Source: CBDBUR01 sp965212075 (lineage in GTDB: Bacteria; Pseudomonadota; Alphaproteobacteria; JAPOUT01; G958296285). From it: 64,000 nucleotides of DNA. Location: contig OZ243043.1 of the NCBI GenBank assembly GCA_965212075.1, positions 806,001-870,000 on the forward strand, read 5' to 3'. The position numbers were made by a program, and so were the translations under genes. Below the pieces are notes generated by a model. That model was not told the DNA's origin. It searched no databases and was given only the letters and a program-made list of their open reading frames with translations. Positions 1-8,012 of the stretch are shown piece by piece (within the stretch, counting starts at the first letter, position 1; each line of letters begins with the position of its first letter).

Positions 1-53
1 ACGAATCATTAAGAACCTCAAACATCTTTGCGGGAATGACAAACCTTATGCTC

Positions 54-743
54 TTATTCTGATGGCGTTGTATTACATTCATACTTGTTGACTCTTACTC
101 TTACAGATTCACCATTTTCTCCCGGAAAACCATCAAATAATGAACGAATTAAACAGCCTCCTACAATAGAAAAGCTACCTGAAGAGCCTGTGCTTTTAAC
201 CTTGCCTTCAAATACTTTGACTATATTTTCTTTGCTGCTTTTTTTAAGATCAATTATATCAAGCGTGAAAAACCTTGCATATACGACATCACTAGATACT
301 CCTGAACCTACAACACTACGACTACTAGTTGAACGAGAAGTGCCACTGTAAGAGCTAGAGCCGCCCCCAGAAGTGCTTACAGTTCCTGAGTGATATGTCG
401 TTCCTCCGCCTGTAGAGCCATAAATAGGATAACTGCTTACAACCGTTCTACCGTCATCAATCCCATAATTAAAAAAAACAGCATAATCAGCCCGCTTTCC
501 ATTTTGGACTTTCCGATACCCTGCGGCTTTTAGACTATTTGATACTAGTGCCGCATATTGTCTAAATTCTAGGCTTCCTTTTTGTTTATCATAGGGAAGA
601 ACAATAAAAGTTTTACCAGCTTGAAGTGCTTGTGAATCGTGAAATCTCGTGACATTTGATATAACACAACCTGACAAAATGAGTGATGTCATAGCTAATA
701 TCATTGTCCCGAATATTAGCCTTGATAAATTGATACTAAACAT
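54..743 (-). CDS. DUF4136-like outer-membrane lipoprotein
   Basis: A 229-residue lipoprotein precursor. A hydrophobic signal segment ends in an LSGC lipobox with Cys26 as the predicted lipidated residue. The mature part begins with a segment containing FIVLPYDKQKGSLEF and then a Ser/Gly/Thr-rich low-complexity stretch (about residues 105-150), followed by a C-terminal strand-rich part. The arrangement resembles DUF4136-type lipoproteins; that family call is from memory and unproven. It is more AT-rich than the genes that follow, which suggests a different origin. It is co-oriented with thiG but separated from it by about 60 bp. Function unknown. Confidence 0.6.
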   Translation of the reverse strand: MFSINLSRLIFGTMILAMTSLILSGCVISNVTRFHDSQALQAGKTFIVLPYDKQKGSLEFRQYAALVSNSLKAAGYRKVQNGKRADYAVFFNYGIDDGRTVVSSYPIYGSTGGGTTYHSGTVSTSGGGSSSYSGTSRSTSSRSVVGSGVSSDVVYARFFTLDIIDLKKSSKENIVKVFEGKVKSTGSSGSFSIVGGCLIRSLFDGFPGENGESVRVRVNKYECNTTPSE

Positions 744-805
744 TAGCCCCCCCTATATTGGTTATAAGACAATAATATCAAACTTAACACCACGTGTCAT
801 AAAAA

Positions 806-1585
806 CTAAATCAGCCCGTCCAGCGGCGAGGACGGCGACGCATAAAAACGCTTCTTCATCCGGCCAGCCAAATACGCAATCCGGCCCGCCGCCACCGCAT
901 AGCGCATCGCTCGCGCCATCCGAACCGGCTCGCGCGCTTCCGCAATCGCCGTGTTCATCAAAACCCCGTCGCAGCCCAGCTCCATCGCCTCAGCGGCGTC
1001 CGACGCCGTCCCGACCCCCGCATCCACCAACACCGGAACCCCCGCCGCCTCCACAATCAAACCAATGTTCACCGCGTTCTGTATCCCCAGTCCCGAGCCG
1101 ATCGGCGCCGCTAACGGCATGATCGCACAGCAGCCCAGCTCCTCCAGACGCCGCGCCTGTATAGGATCGTCCGTGCAATAGACCATCACATCAAATCCAT
1201 CCTTGATCAAAAGCTCGGCGGCGCGCAATGTCTCGGGCATATCGGGGTAAAGAGTCTTCTCATCGCCGATAACCTCCAGCTTGACCAGCTTCCAGCCGCC
1301 CGCCGCGCGCGCTAGACGCAATGTCCGAACCGCCTCCTCCGCGCTGTAGCAGCCCGCCGTGTTCGGCAAAAACTTCACCCGCGTCGGATCAATGAAATCC
1401 GTCAGACGCGGCTGCGTCTCATCGTCCAGATTAACCCGCCGCAGCGCAACCGTCACGATCGCCGCGCCCGACGCCTCAAGTGCCGCCGCGTTCTGCGCGT
1501 AATCCTTATACTTGCCCGTCCCAATAATGAGCCGCGAGCTGTAGCTCTCTCCGGCGATGATCAGCGGGTCCTGCGTCTGGTGCAT
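806..1585 (-). CDS. thiG: thiazole synthase ThiG
   Basis: Forms the thiazole phosphate ring of thiamine from deoxyxylulose 5-phosphate, dehydroglycine and the sulfur carried by ThiS thiocarboxylate. Typical ThiG features are SSRLIIGTGKY near the N terminus, FLPNTAGC, and the VKLEVIGD strand whose lysine is the likely Schiff-base residue. Phosphate-binding glycine segments (DAGVGTASDAAEAMELGCDGVLMNTAIA) lie near the C terminus. The start chosen is the ATG one base after the thiS stop. An upstream in-frame ATG at 1603 would begin inside the thiS codons for the C-terminal glycines. Cotranscribed with thiS. No TPP riboswitch was seen upstream. Confidence 0.95.
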   Translation of the reverse strand: MHQTQDPLIIAGESYSSRLIIGTGKYKDYAQNAAALEASGAAIVTVALRRVNLDDETQPRLTDFIDPTRVKFLPNTAGCYSAEEAVRTLRLARAAGGWKLVKLEVIGDEKTLYPDMPETLRAAELLIKDGFDVMVYCTDDPIQARRLEELGCCAIMPLAAPIGSGLGIQNAVNIGLIVEAAGVPVLVDAGVGTASDAAEAMELGCDGVLMNTAIAEAREPVRMARAMRYAVAAGRIAYLAGRMKKRFYASPSSPLDGLI

Positions 1586-1586
1586 C

Positions 1587-1784
1587 TCACCCGCCGCCGA
1601 CAATGTTCACGATCTCTATCCGATCCCCCGCAACAAGCGCATCGTCCCACGCCGAAAGCGGCACAATCTCCAAATTGCGCTCCACAGCAATCAGCCGATC
1701 TTCCAATCCCAAAAGCGCAACCAGACCGCGTACGGTCAGACCCGCCTCAATGCGCCGTGCTGCGCCATTCACATCAATCTCCAT
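1587..1784 (-). CDS. thiS: sulfur carrier protein ThiS
   Basis: Small ubiquitin-like protein of about 65 residues ending in glycines (NIVGGG), the tail that is adenylated and converted to a thiocarboxylate to supply sulfur to ThiG. It starts MEIDVNGAARRIEAG, the usual beta-grasp opening. Two ATGs are in frame (1793 and 1784). The second is preferred because an AGGA Shine-Dalgarno lies at the right distance before it. The stop codon is one base from the thiG start, so the two are translationally coupled. Divergent from aroQ with only about 60 bp between them. Confidence 0.9.
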   Translation of the reverse strand: MEIDVNGAARRIEAGLTVRGLVALLGLEDRLIAVERNLEIVPLSAWDDALVAGDRIEIVNIVGGG

Positions 1785-1851
1785 GCGCGTCATCCTACCC
1801 TAAAATACAGCCCCCCTTCAACTTTGCCCTCAAAACGCCTATAACAACATT

Positions 1852-2298
1852 ATGCGCATTGATATCATCAACGGCCCCAACCTCAATCTGCTCGGCGAGC
1901 GCGAAACCGATATTTACGGCCAAGACACCCTCGCCGACATCGAGACCGCCTGCCGCAGCCACGCTCAAAAAAATGATATTGAGATTAACTTCCAGCAGAG
2001 CAATTCCGAAAGCGCTCTCATCGAAGCCGTCCAGCGCGCACACCGCGACGCCGCCGGACTCATCATCAACGCCGCTGGATACAGCCATTCCTCCGTCTCG
2101 CTGCTTGACGCTCTGCTTGTCTGCAAAATCCCCACCATTGAAGTCCATATCTCGAATATTTTTGCGCGGGAATCGTTTCGCCATAAATCTCTGCTCTCTC
2201 CGGCGGTCAATGGAGTCATTTGCGGCATCGGCACGCAGGGATATTTGCTCGCCCTCGATGCGCTCGCAGCCATCATCGCGCAAAAGAAAAAAGCATGA
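1852..2298 (+). CDS. aroQ: type II 3-dehydroquinate dehydratase
   Basis: Converts 3-dehydroquinate to 3-dehydroshikimate in the shikimate pathway. At 148 residues it has the normal length. Diagnostic motifs are NGPNLNLLGERE near residue 8, the catalytic tyrosine in DIYGQDTL, NAAGYSHSSVSLLDAL, EVHISNI with the catalytic histidine, and ARESFRHKSLLS. It heads an aroQ-accB-accC-aat run, and the aroQ-accB pairing is common in proteobacteria. A longer open frame on the same strand (1580-2794) overlaps it in another phase and is only the accB frame read backward past its start. Confidence 0.96.
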   Translation: MRIDIINGPNLNLLGERETDIYGQDTLADIETACRSHAQKNDIEINFQQSNSESALIEAVQRAHRDAAGLIINAAGYSHSSVSLLDALLVCKIPTIEVHISNIFARESFRHKSLLSPAVNGVICGIGTQGYLLALDALAAIIAQKKKA

Positions 2299-2305
2299 AA
2301 AGAAA

Positions 2306-2794
2306 ATGAGCAAGCCCGATCAAAAAGAGACCAAACAATATATTGAAGGCCTTGCGAAAATCCTACGCGAACAAGGCTTGACCGAAATTGAAGTGGATCA
2401 TGGCGACGTCCATATTCGGATCGCGCGCGATAATATGGCGCGTGATAATATGACAGGCGGTGTGGCTGCCGCGCCTCCCGATCTTTCGCCGGTGATGGAA
2501 ACCAAACAAGCACCCACACCGCAACAAGAGACCGCCAAAGAAGAGCCGGTCAAAATCGCCGCCGGCACGATTACCTCGCCGATGGTCGGCACTGTCTATC
2601 TCGCTCCCGAACCCGGCACCGATCCCTTTGTCGCCATCGGCGATCAGGTCAAAAAAGGTCAAACCCTCCTCATCATTGAGGCGATGAAAACAATGAACCA
2701 CATCTCGGCAACTCACGGGGGCACCGTCAAAGATATTCTCGTCGCCGACGCTCAAGCTGTTGAATTCGGCCAGCCTTTGATTGTCATTAAATAG
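2306..2794 (+). CDS. accB: biotin carboxyl carrier protein of acetyl-CoA carboxylase
   Basis: 162-residue BCCP. The C-terminal biotinyl domain (about residues 86-162) carries IIEAMKTMNH, with Lys128 as the biotinylated lysine. The N-terminal part is a charged segment and a Pro/Ala-rich linker. The ATG at 2306 follows aroQ by 7 bp with a purine-rich run before it. The open frame extends upstream to 1580 but that part has no BCCP similarity and overlaps aroQ. Residues 41-50 contain a perfect pentapeptide duplication (RDNMA RDNMT) made by a 15-bp tandem repeat. Works with AccC immediately downstream. Confidence 0.95.
   Translation: MSKPDQKETKQYIEGLAKILREQGLTEIEVDHGDVHIRIARDNMARDNMTGGVAAAPPDLSPVMETKQAPTPQQETAKEEPVKIAAGTITSPMVGTVYLAPEPGTDPFVAIGDQVKKGQTLLIIEAMKTMNHISATHGGTVKDILVADAQAVEFGQPLIVIK
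2423..2452 (+). repeat. 15-bp tandem duplication in accB
   Basis: Two adjacent 15-bp units (gcgcgcgataatatg, then the same with one change) duplicate five codons in the accB N-terminal region. In frame, so the protein is only lengthened. Confidence 0.9.
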
Positions 2795-2818
2795 TGCGCA
2801 AACTTTTATGGCATCATC

Positions 2819-4159
2819 ATGTTTGACAAAGTTCTGATCGCCAATCGCGGCGAGATCGCGCTGCGTATTCATCGCACCTGCAAAGAGATGGGTATTTCCA
2901 CCGTCGCGGTGCATTCAACCGCTGATGAAAATGCGATGCATGTCAAGTTGGCGGATGAAAGCGTGTGCATTGGCGGGCCGAGCGCGCGCGACAGCTATCT
3001 GAACATTCCTGCGATCATTTCAGCTTGCGAGATCACCGGTGCCAACGCCGTTCATCCGGGCTATGGGTTTCTCTCGGAAAATGAGCGCTTTGCGCGTATT
3101 CTTGACGATCACAACATCACCTTCATCGGGCCGAGTGCTGCGCATATTGCGATGATGGGCGATAAAATCGCTGCGCGCCAAACTGCGGAAAAGCTCAATC
3201 TGCCGGTCGTGCCGGGTTCGCCCGAAGCACTGACAAATGTCGCGCAGGCCGAAAAACTAGCCGAAGAATTAGTTTATCCGGTTCTCGTCAAGGCCGCTTC
3301 CGGGGGCGGCGGGCGCGGCATGAAGGTCGTGCAAAAGCGCGATGAGCTCTCGCGCGCCATCTCGGCAGCAAAAACCGAGGCCAGAGCCGCCTTCGGCGAT
3401 GATACCGTCTATCTGGAAAAATATCTTCATCAGCCGCGCCATATTGAAATACAAATCCTTTCCGATGCGCAGGGCAGCGCGATCCATCTCGGTGAGCGCG
3501 ACTGCTCGCTGCAGCGCCGCCACCAGAAAATCTTTGAAGAAGCCCCTGCGCCCGCGCTCAACGCCGCCGAGCGCGATAAAATTGGCCGCCTCGCCGCGCG
3601 CGCCGCCGCCAAGCTCAAATATTCGGGCGTCGGCACGTTTGAATTCCTCTATAGCGAGGGCACCTTCTACTTCATTGAAATGAACACTAGACTGCAGGTG
3701 GAGCATCCGATCACCGAAATGATCACCGGCATTGATCTCGTCCGCGAGCAGGTGCTGATCGCCGCCGGCGCGCCGCTCGAGCTCAAGCAGAAAAATATCA
3801 AATTCACAGGCCATGCAATTGAATGTCGCATCAATGCTGAAAATCCCAAAAACTTCACCCCCTCGCCCGGCAAGATCAGCGACTTCCATCCGCCCGGCGG
3901 GCTGGGCGTGCGACTCGATTCGAGCATCTATGCCGGATATAACATCCCGATCCATTATGACAGCCTCATCGGCAAGCTCATTATCTATGGCCGTAATCGC
4001 ACGGAAACCCTGATGCGCCTGCGCCGTGCGCTCAGCGAATTCGTCGTTGAAGGCGTTCAGACAACCATCCCTCTGTTTGAGGCGCTGCTCAATGAACCCG
4101 ACTTCATCAATGGCAGCTACCACATTCACTGGCTTGAAAATTATCTTCAACAAAAATGA
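2819..4159 (+). CDS. accC: biotin carboxylase subunit of acetyl-CoA carboxylase
   Basis: Carboxylates the biotin on AccB using ATP and bicarbonate, the first half-reaction of malonyl-CoA synthesis. 446 residues, the family norm. It opens MFDKVLIANRGEIA (biotin carboxylase N-terminal domain). An ATP-grasp domain follows, with the glycine-rich loop KAASGGGGRGMK at residues 158-169 and FIEMNTRLQVEHPITE, and then the C-terminal lid domain. It lies 24 bp after accB and overlaps aat by the tetranucleotide ATGA, so carboxylase and transferase are coupled. Nothing unusual. Confidence 0.98.
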   Translation: MFDKVLIANRGEIALRIHRTCKEMGISTVAVHSTADENAMHVKLADESVCIGGPSARDSYLNIPAIISACEITGANAVHPGYGFLSENERFARILDDHNITFIGPSAAHIAMMGDKIAARQTAEKLNLPVVPGSPEALTNVAQAEKLAEELVYPVLVKAASGGGGRGMKVVQKRDELSRAISAAKTEARAAFGDDTVYLEKYLHQPRHIEIQILSDAQGSAIHLGERDCSLQRRHQKIFEEAPAPALNAAERDKIGRLAARAAAKLKYSGVGTFEFLYSEGTFYFIEMNTRLQVEHPITEMITGIDLVREQVLIAAGAPLELKQKNIKFTGHAIECRINAENPKNFTPSPGKISDFHPPGGLGVRLDSSIYAGYNIPIHYDSLIGKLIIYGRNRTETLMRLRRALSEFVVEGVQTTIPLFEALLNEPDFINGSYHIHWLENYLQQK

Positions 4160-4803
4160 AACATCCGGCTCAACAAACCGCTGATCTGATTCTAGACGCG
4201 CTGGCAAAAGGCGCATTCCCGATGGCTGAAGATCGCTTCAGCCATGAAATCTATCTCGTTGAGCCAAAAATACGCGCCATTTTGCCGCTCAATCACTTTC
4301 ATATTCCCAAAAAATTGCGCCGCGCTGTGCGCAACGATCTTTATGAAGTCCGTATTGATTGCGCCTTTGACAAAATCATTCATGCTTGCGCCGCGCGCAC
4401 GCCGACTTGGATCAATCGCCCAATCATTGACGCCTATAACATTTTGCACCGGCAAGGCCATGCCCATTCGGTGGAATGCTGGCATGACGGAGAGCTGGTC
4501 GGCGGACTTTATGGCGTGGCTTTAGGCGCTGCCTTTTTCGGCGAAAGCATGGTCTCACGCATGCGCGATGCCAGCAAAATCGCGCTCGTCCACCTCGCAG
4601 CAAGGCTCGCCGCAGGCCGCTTCACCCTGTTGGATGCGCAATTCATCACAAATCATCTGCGGCAATTCGGCGCAAAAGAAATCTCCGCTGCAAGTTTTAA
4701 AACACGCCTCGCCCATGCGCTCCAGCTCAAGGCTGATTTTTCTCAGCTGCCAGATCAAGTGCCAGGTGCAGCCGCCTTGCAGGCAATCGGCCAGATGTCA
4801 TAG
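4156..4803 (+). CDS. aat: leucyl/phenylalanyl-tRNA-protein transferase
   Basis: Adds Leu or Phe from aminoacyl-tRNA to proteins with N-terminal Arg or Lys, marking them for ClpAP degradation (N-end rule). 215 residues. Family motifs are HSVECWHDGELVGGLYGVALG, FFGESMVSRMRDASKIAL, and LLDAQFITNHLRQFGA near the C terminus. Starts in the ATGA overlap with accC. Its last 49 bp overlap the 3' end of the convergent DUF2155 gene, so both C termini share DNA. Confidence 0.95.
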   Translation: MKHPAQQTADLILDALAKGAFPMAEDRFSHEIYLVEPKIRAILPLNHFHIPKKLRRAVRNDLYEVRIDCAFDKIIHACAARTPTWINRPIIDAYNILHRQGHAHSVECWHDGELVGGLYGVALGAAFFGESMVSRMRDASKIALVHLAARLAAGRFTLLDAQFITNHLRQFGAKEISAASFKTRLAHALQLKADFSQLPDQVPGAAALQAIGQMS

Positions 4804-5222
4804 ACCGGATGTTCCAGCGCATTAATCGCCGGCGAGGAGGCAAACATCCAGCCATTAAACACGCGCCTCATCCGATTGCCGCCGCCGGGGGGATTTTCAA
4901 AAATCTCAACAAAAACTTTGGTTTCTTCCTGAACAGCCTCCGGCGCGCTCGCAACACAATGATGCAAGCGGACAAATAACGTGCCGAACTCCGCTACCTT
5001 GCCGCTATGAATGGAAATGATCTTTTTGCTGCCGGTGATCTTGTCAAGCACCAGAAAATCCGCAACGCGCGGTGGAACAGTAATCGCCGTGCCGTCAAAA
5101 GAAAAAGGATTTGGACTCGGCAGGTTCCTATCCTCTGACGCGCCCGCCAGCGCATAAGACGCGATCCCCAAACAAGCTACAAATAAAAAAACAGACTCCA
5201 AAACCCCAAATCGCCGCAGCAT
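4755..5222 (-). CDS. DUF2155 domain protein, exported
   Basis: 155 residues with an N-terminal hydrophobic signal segment ending near SYALAGA. The body has the DUF2155 pattern: LDKITGSKKIISIHSGKVAEFGTLFVRLHHC, an internal PPGGGNRMRRVFNGWMFASSPAINALEHPVYDIWP, and conserved cysteines. The family is almost restricted to alphaproteobacteria and usually lies beside aat and the NDUFA12 gene, as here. Presumed periplasmic; no known activity. Tightly linked upstream to mlaD and overlapping aat at the 3' ends. Confidence 0.85.
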   Translation of the reverse strand: MLRRFGVLESVFLFVACLGIASYALAGASEDRNLPSPNPFSFDGTAITVPPRVADFLVLDKITGSKKIISIHSGKVAEFGTLFVRLHHCVASAPEAVQEETKVFVEIFENPPGGGNRMRRVFNGWMFASSPAINALEHPVYDIWPIACKAAAPGT

Positions 5223-5224
5223 TA

Positions 5225-5668
5225 TTATTCGCTGCCGCTAAAGATAAACCGGCTGACCAAACTCAACAAATCAACTGCGCCGACGGTGTCGGTGATTTCA
5301 CCGCCGGTCTTGATGGCCTCCTGACCGCCGCCGGGGTCAAGAGAAATATATTGATTCCCTAACAGCCCCGAACTGGTTATCTTCGCCGCCGTTCCCTCAT
5401 AAAGAAGCACATCAGAAGAAATGGTCATTTCAATTTGCGCCTGATAATTTTCCCGATCCAGACTCATATCGGTCACCGTGCCGATTTTGATGCCTGACAT
5501 TCTGACATCAGAGCCAAGCGCCAGTCCGTCAACGCGATCAAATTGTGCTGAGATCACATAGCCCGATGTCGTGCTGACGCCCGCCGTGCGATAGGCGTAG
5601 AACACAAAAAGAATCGCAACCACCAAGACCACCGCGCCGATGATCGTTTCAATGATATTACCCTGCAT
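5225..5668 (-). CDS. mlaD: MlaD-type MCE lipid-transport protein
   Basis: 147 residues: one N-terminal transmembrane helix (residues 8-29) and a periplasmic MCE domain with ISAQFDRVDGLALGSDVRMSGIKIGTV. It ends in a hydrophobic LLSLVSRFIF helix. This is the substrate-binding hexamer subunit of the Mla ABC system that moves phospholipids between inner and outer membranes. The start at 5668 is favoured because the AGGAGAT Shine-Dalgarno lies about 8 bases before it. The ATG at 5677 would abut the ribosome site. The likely permease and ATPase (mlaE, mlaF) are 32 kb away at 37631-39172. Confidence 0.9.
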   Translation of the reverse strand: MQGNIIETIIGAVVLVVAILFVFYAYRTAGVSTTSGYVISAQFDRVDGLALGSDVRMSGIKIGTVTDMSLDRENYQAQIEMTISSDVLLYEGTAAKITSSGLLGNQYISLDPGGGQEAIKTGGEITDTVGAVDLLSLVSRFIFSGSE

Positions 5669-6110
5669 GATCTTCATCTCCTTTTTGCGTATGCTTTTGT
5701 TCGCCTGTCACCGCATCCTGCGGCTTCCATGCCTGATATTCCAGATTTTGCGCTTGATCTTTTGTCTGCGCATCATCTTTTTTCAGATAAGGCTCTCTTA
5801 TCTGCGCCATTTTTGTGCCGGTCATATTGGCGAGATGCGGCTTGAACCATTGGCGATCATCGGCAGCGCTATCGCGGCGCGGCGGATTGCGGCGCATATT
5901 ATGAAGCCACGCATGCCACTCCGCCGGAATTTTGCTCGCGTCAACAATACCGTTATAGATCACCCAGCGTTTGGTATCCAGCGCGCGATGGCGGTAATAG
6001 ATATTTCCCGCCGTGTCGCGGCCAACTCGTGTGCCGAGCAAAAGCGTCATTAAGCGCGTCGCCAATGTTTGCCCGCGCCACCAGATGAAAAGCTGCCTGA
6101 TCAAATTCAT
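5658..6110 (-). CDS. NADH:ubiquinone oxidoreductase 17.2 kDa subunit (NDUFA12 family)
   Basis: 150 residues. Accessory subunit of respiratory complex I shared by alphaproteobacteria and mitochondria. Signature segments include GTRVGRDTAGNIYYRH, TKRWVIYNG, DASKIPAEWHAWLHNMR, and the C-terminal YQAWKPQD. The tail after residue 120 is charged and low in complexity. Overlaps the mlaD start by 11 bp on the same strand. Its presence is one of the better pieces of evidence for the alphaproteobacterial assignment. Confidence 0.93.
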   Translation of the reverse strand: MNLIRQLFIWWRGQTLATRLMTLLLGTRVGRDTAGNIYYRHRALDTKRWVIYNGIVDASKIPAEWHAWLHNMRRNPPRRDSAADDRQWFKPHLANMTGTKMAQIREPYLKKDDAQTKDQAQNLEYQAWKPQDAVTGEQKHTQKGDEDHAG

Positions 6111-6161
6111 GCTCTTACCATAAAGCGATCTGCGGCGATTTTCAACATATTCATCCCGCCT

Positions 6162-7991
6162 TTATTTTGCGTGCTTCTTGTCTTGTGAAGACGGCGGCGC
6201 AGACGGCAGCACAGAGCGGATATGAAGCTCGGCAGCATGTTCGGCAGCCAGCACCGCAGGCGCGCCGATCAGCAAATCCTCCGCCTGCTGATTCATCGGA
6301 AACATCACCACATCGCGCAAATTATCAGCTTGCGCCAGCAGCATCACGATGCGATCAATCCCCGGCGCAATGCCGCCATGCGGCGGCGCGCCGCAGCCCA
6401 AAGCTCTGACCAGCGCGCCAAACTGCTCTTCCACTTGCGCGCGCGCATAGCCGGCGATCTCAAACGCTTTGAACAAGGTCGGCAAATCATGATTGCGCAA
6501 AGCGCCCGACGATAATTCCACGCCATTGCAAACAATGTCATATTGCCAAGCTAGCACGTCAAGCGGATCAAGCGCGGTCAAAGACTCCAGCCCGCCTTGC
6601 GGCATAGAAAATGGATTGTGGGAAAAATCAATTTTTTGCGTCTGTTCATTAAACTCAAACATCGGCATATCGGTGATCCAGCAAAAATGAAAAACGCTTT
6701 GATCAACCAGATCAAGCTGCGTGGCAATTTGCGTACGCGCGGCGGCAGCAAGCATGTTGGCCGCCTTTTCCGGCGCGCAGGAAAAAAATACCGCATCACC
6801 CGCTTGCACGCCAGCTTTTTGCGCAATCAATTTTTGCTGCTCCGCTGGAATAAATTTCGCGATCGGGCCGGTTGCTTTGAGATCGTGCCCCTCCCCTTCA
6901 AAAATCATATAGCCCAAGCCTGCGGCATTCATATCTTTGCGCGCCCATTCATTGAGCCGGTCAAAAAATATCCGCGGCTGCGCAGCAGCAGCGGGCGCAG
7001 GAATCGCGCGCACAACACCGCCCTTTTCAACAATTTGCCGAAACGCGCGAAACTCAACACCGGATGCGGTAAAACATTCACTGACATCTGCGATTTTCAG
7101 CGGATTGCGCAAATCTGGCTTATCGGTGCCGTAAAGCTGCATCGCTTCACGATAGGGAATGCGCGCAAAGGGCATCGGCGAGACGCGGCGGTCTCCGGCA
7201 AATTCTTCAAACAGGCCGTGCAAGATCGGCTCCATCGTAGCCAGAACATCTTCCTGCGTGACAAAGCTCATTTCAACATCAAGCTGGTAAAATTCGCCAG
7301 GCGAGCGATCAGCGCGCGCATCTTCATCGCGAAAGCAGGGCGCAATTTGAAAATAACGATCAAAGCCCGCGATCATAATTAATTGCTTGAAGATCTGCGG
7401 CGCCTGCGGCAGCGCATAAAATTTTCCCGGATGCAGCCGACTAGGCACAACAAAATCGCGCGCGCCTTCCGGACTTGCGGCGGTCAAAATCGGCGTTTGA
7501 TATTCATAAAATCCGGCGTCTTCCATGCGGCGGCGGATCGCGCGCAAAATCGCCGTGCGCAATGTGATGCGCTGATGCTGCACAGCACGGCGCAAATCCA
7601 AAAACCGCCAAGCCAGCCGCATATTTTCAGGATAATCCGGCGCGCCAAAAACCGGCACCGGCAGCTCCGCCGCCTGAGACAAAACCTCCACAGACGCAAC
7701 CTGCACCTCAATTTCCCCCGTGGCAATTTGTGAATTGGCGGTATCTTCAGGCCGTGCTGCCACTTGGCCATCAACGCAAATCACCGATTCACTCGCTATA
7801 TCGGCGATGTGATCAAAAAATTGATTGGAAGGGTCAATCACACATTGCGTAATGCCATAATGATCGCGTAAGTCTATAAACAGCAGACCGCCGTGATCGC
7901 GCTTGCGATGCAGCCATCCCGAAAGACGCACCTGACTGCCAATATCGGCAGAAGTGAGCTGGCTGCAATTATGGGTTCTATATTTATGCAT
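6162..7991 (-). CDS. aspS: aspartyl-tRNA synthetase
   Basis: Class IIb synthetase charging tRNA-Asp (in many alphaproteobacteria of this type also tRNA-Asn, not testable here). 609 residues from the ATG at 7991; an in-frame start at 8009 is possible but leaves 3 bp to the divergent rnd. Visible features: N-terminal OB-fold (VRLSGWLHRKRDHGG), motif 2 (FRDEDARADRSPGEFYQLDVEMSF), the bacterial GAD insertion, and motif 3 (GGIAPGIDRIVMLL). All catalytic landmarks are present. Confidence 0.97.
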   Translation of the reverse strand: MHKYRTHNCSQLTSADIGSQVRLSGWLHRKRDHGGLLFIDLRDHYGITQCVIDPSNQFFDHIADIASESVICVDGQVAARPEDTANSQIATGEIEVQVASVEVLSQAAELPVPVFGAPDYPENMRLAWRFLDLRRAVQHQRITLRTAILRAIRRRMEDAGFYEYQTPILTAASPEGARDFVVPSRLHPGKFYALPQAPQIFKQLIMIAGFDRYFQIAPCFRDEDARADRSPGEFYQLDVEMSFVTQEDVLATMEPILHGLFEEFAGDRRVSPMPFARIPYREAMQLYGTDKPDLRNPLKIADVSECFTASGVEFRAFRQIVEKGGVVRAIPAPAAAAQPRIFFDRLNEWARKDMNAAGLGYMIFEGEGHDLKATGPIAKFIPAEQQKLIAQKAGVQAGDAVFFSCAPEKAANMLAAAARTQIATQLDLVDQSVFHFCWITDMPMFEFNEQTQKIDFSHNPFSMPQGGLESLTALDPLDVLAWQYDIVCNGVELSSGALRNHDLPTLFKAFEIAGYARAQVEEQFGALVRALGCGAPPHGGIAPGIDRIVMLLAQADNLRDVVMFPMNQQAEDLLIGAPAVLAAEHAAELHIRSVLPSAPPSSQDKKHAK

Positions 7992-8012
7992 CGCGGCACT
8001 TGTTAGCATGTT

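Noticed and set aside
1794..1851. TPP riboswitch for thiS-thiG
   Set aside because: The 58-bp gap to aroQ is too short and shows no conserved TPP aptamer sequence.
1580..2794. 404-codon open frame on the + strand over thiS, aroQ and accB
   Set aside because: Only its last 162 codons resemble a protein (AccB). The rest overlaps thiS and aroQ in another phase and is low-complexity, so no fusion is claimed.
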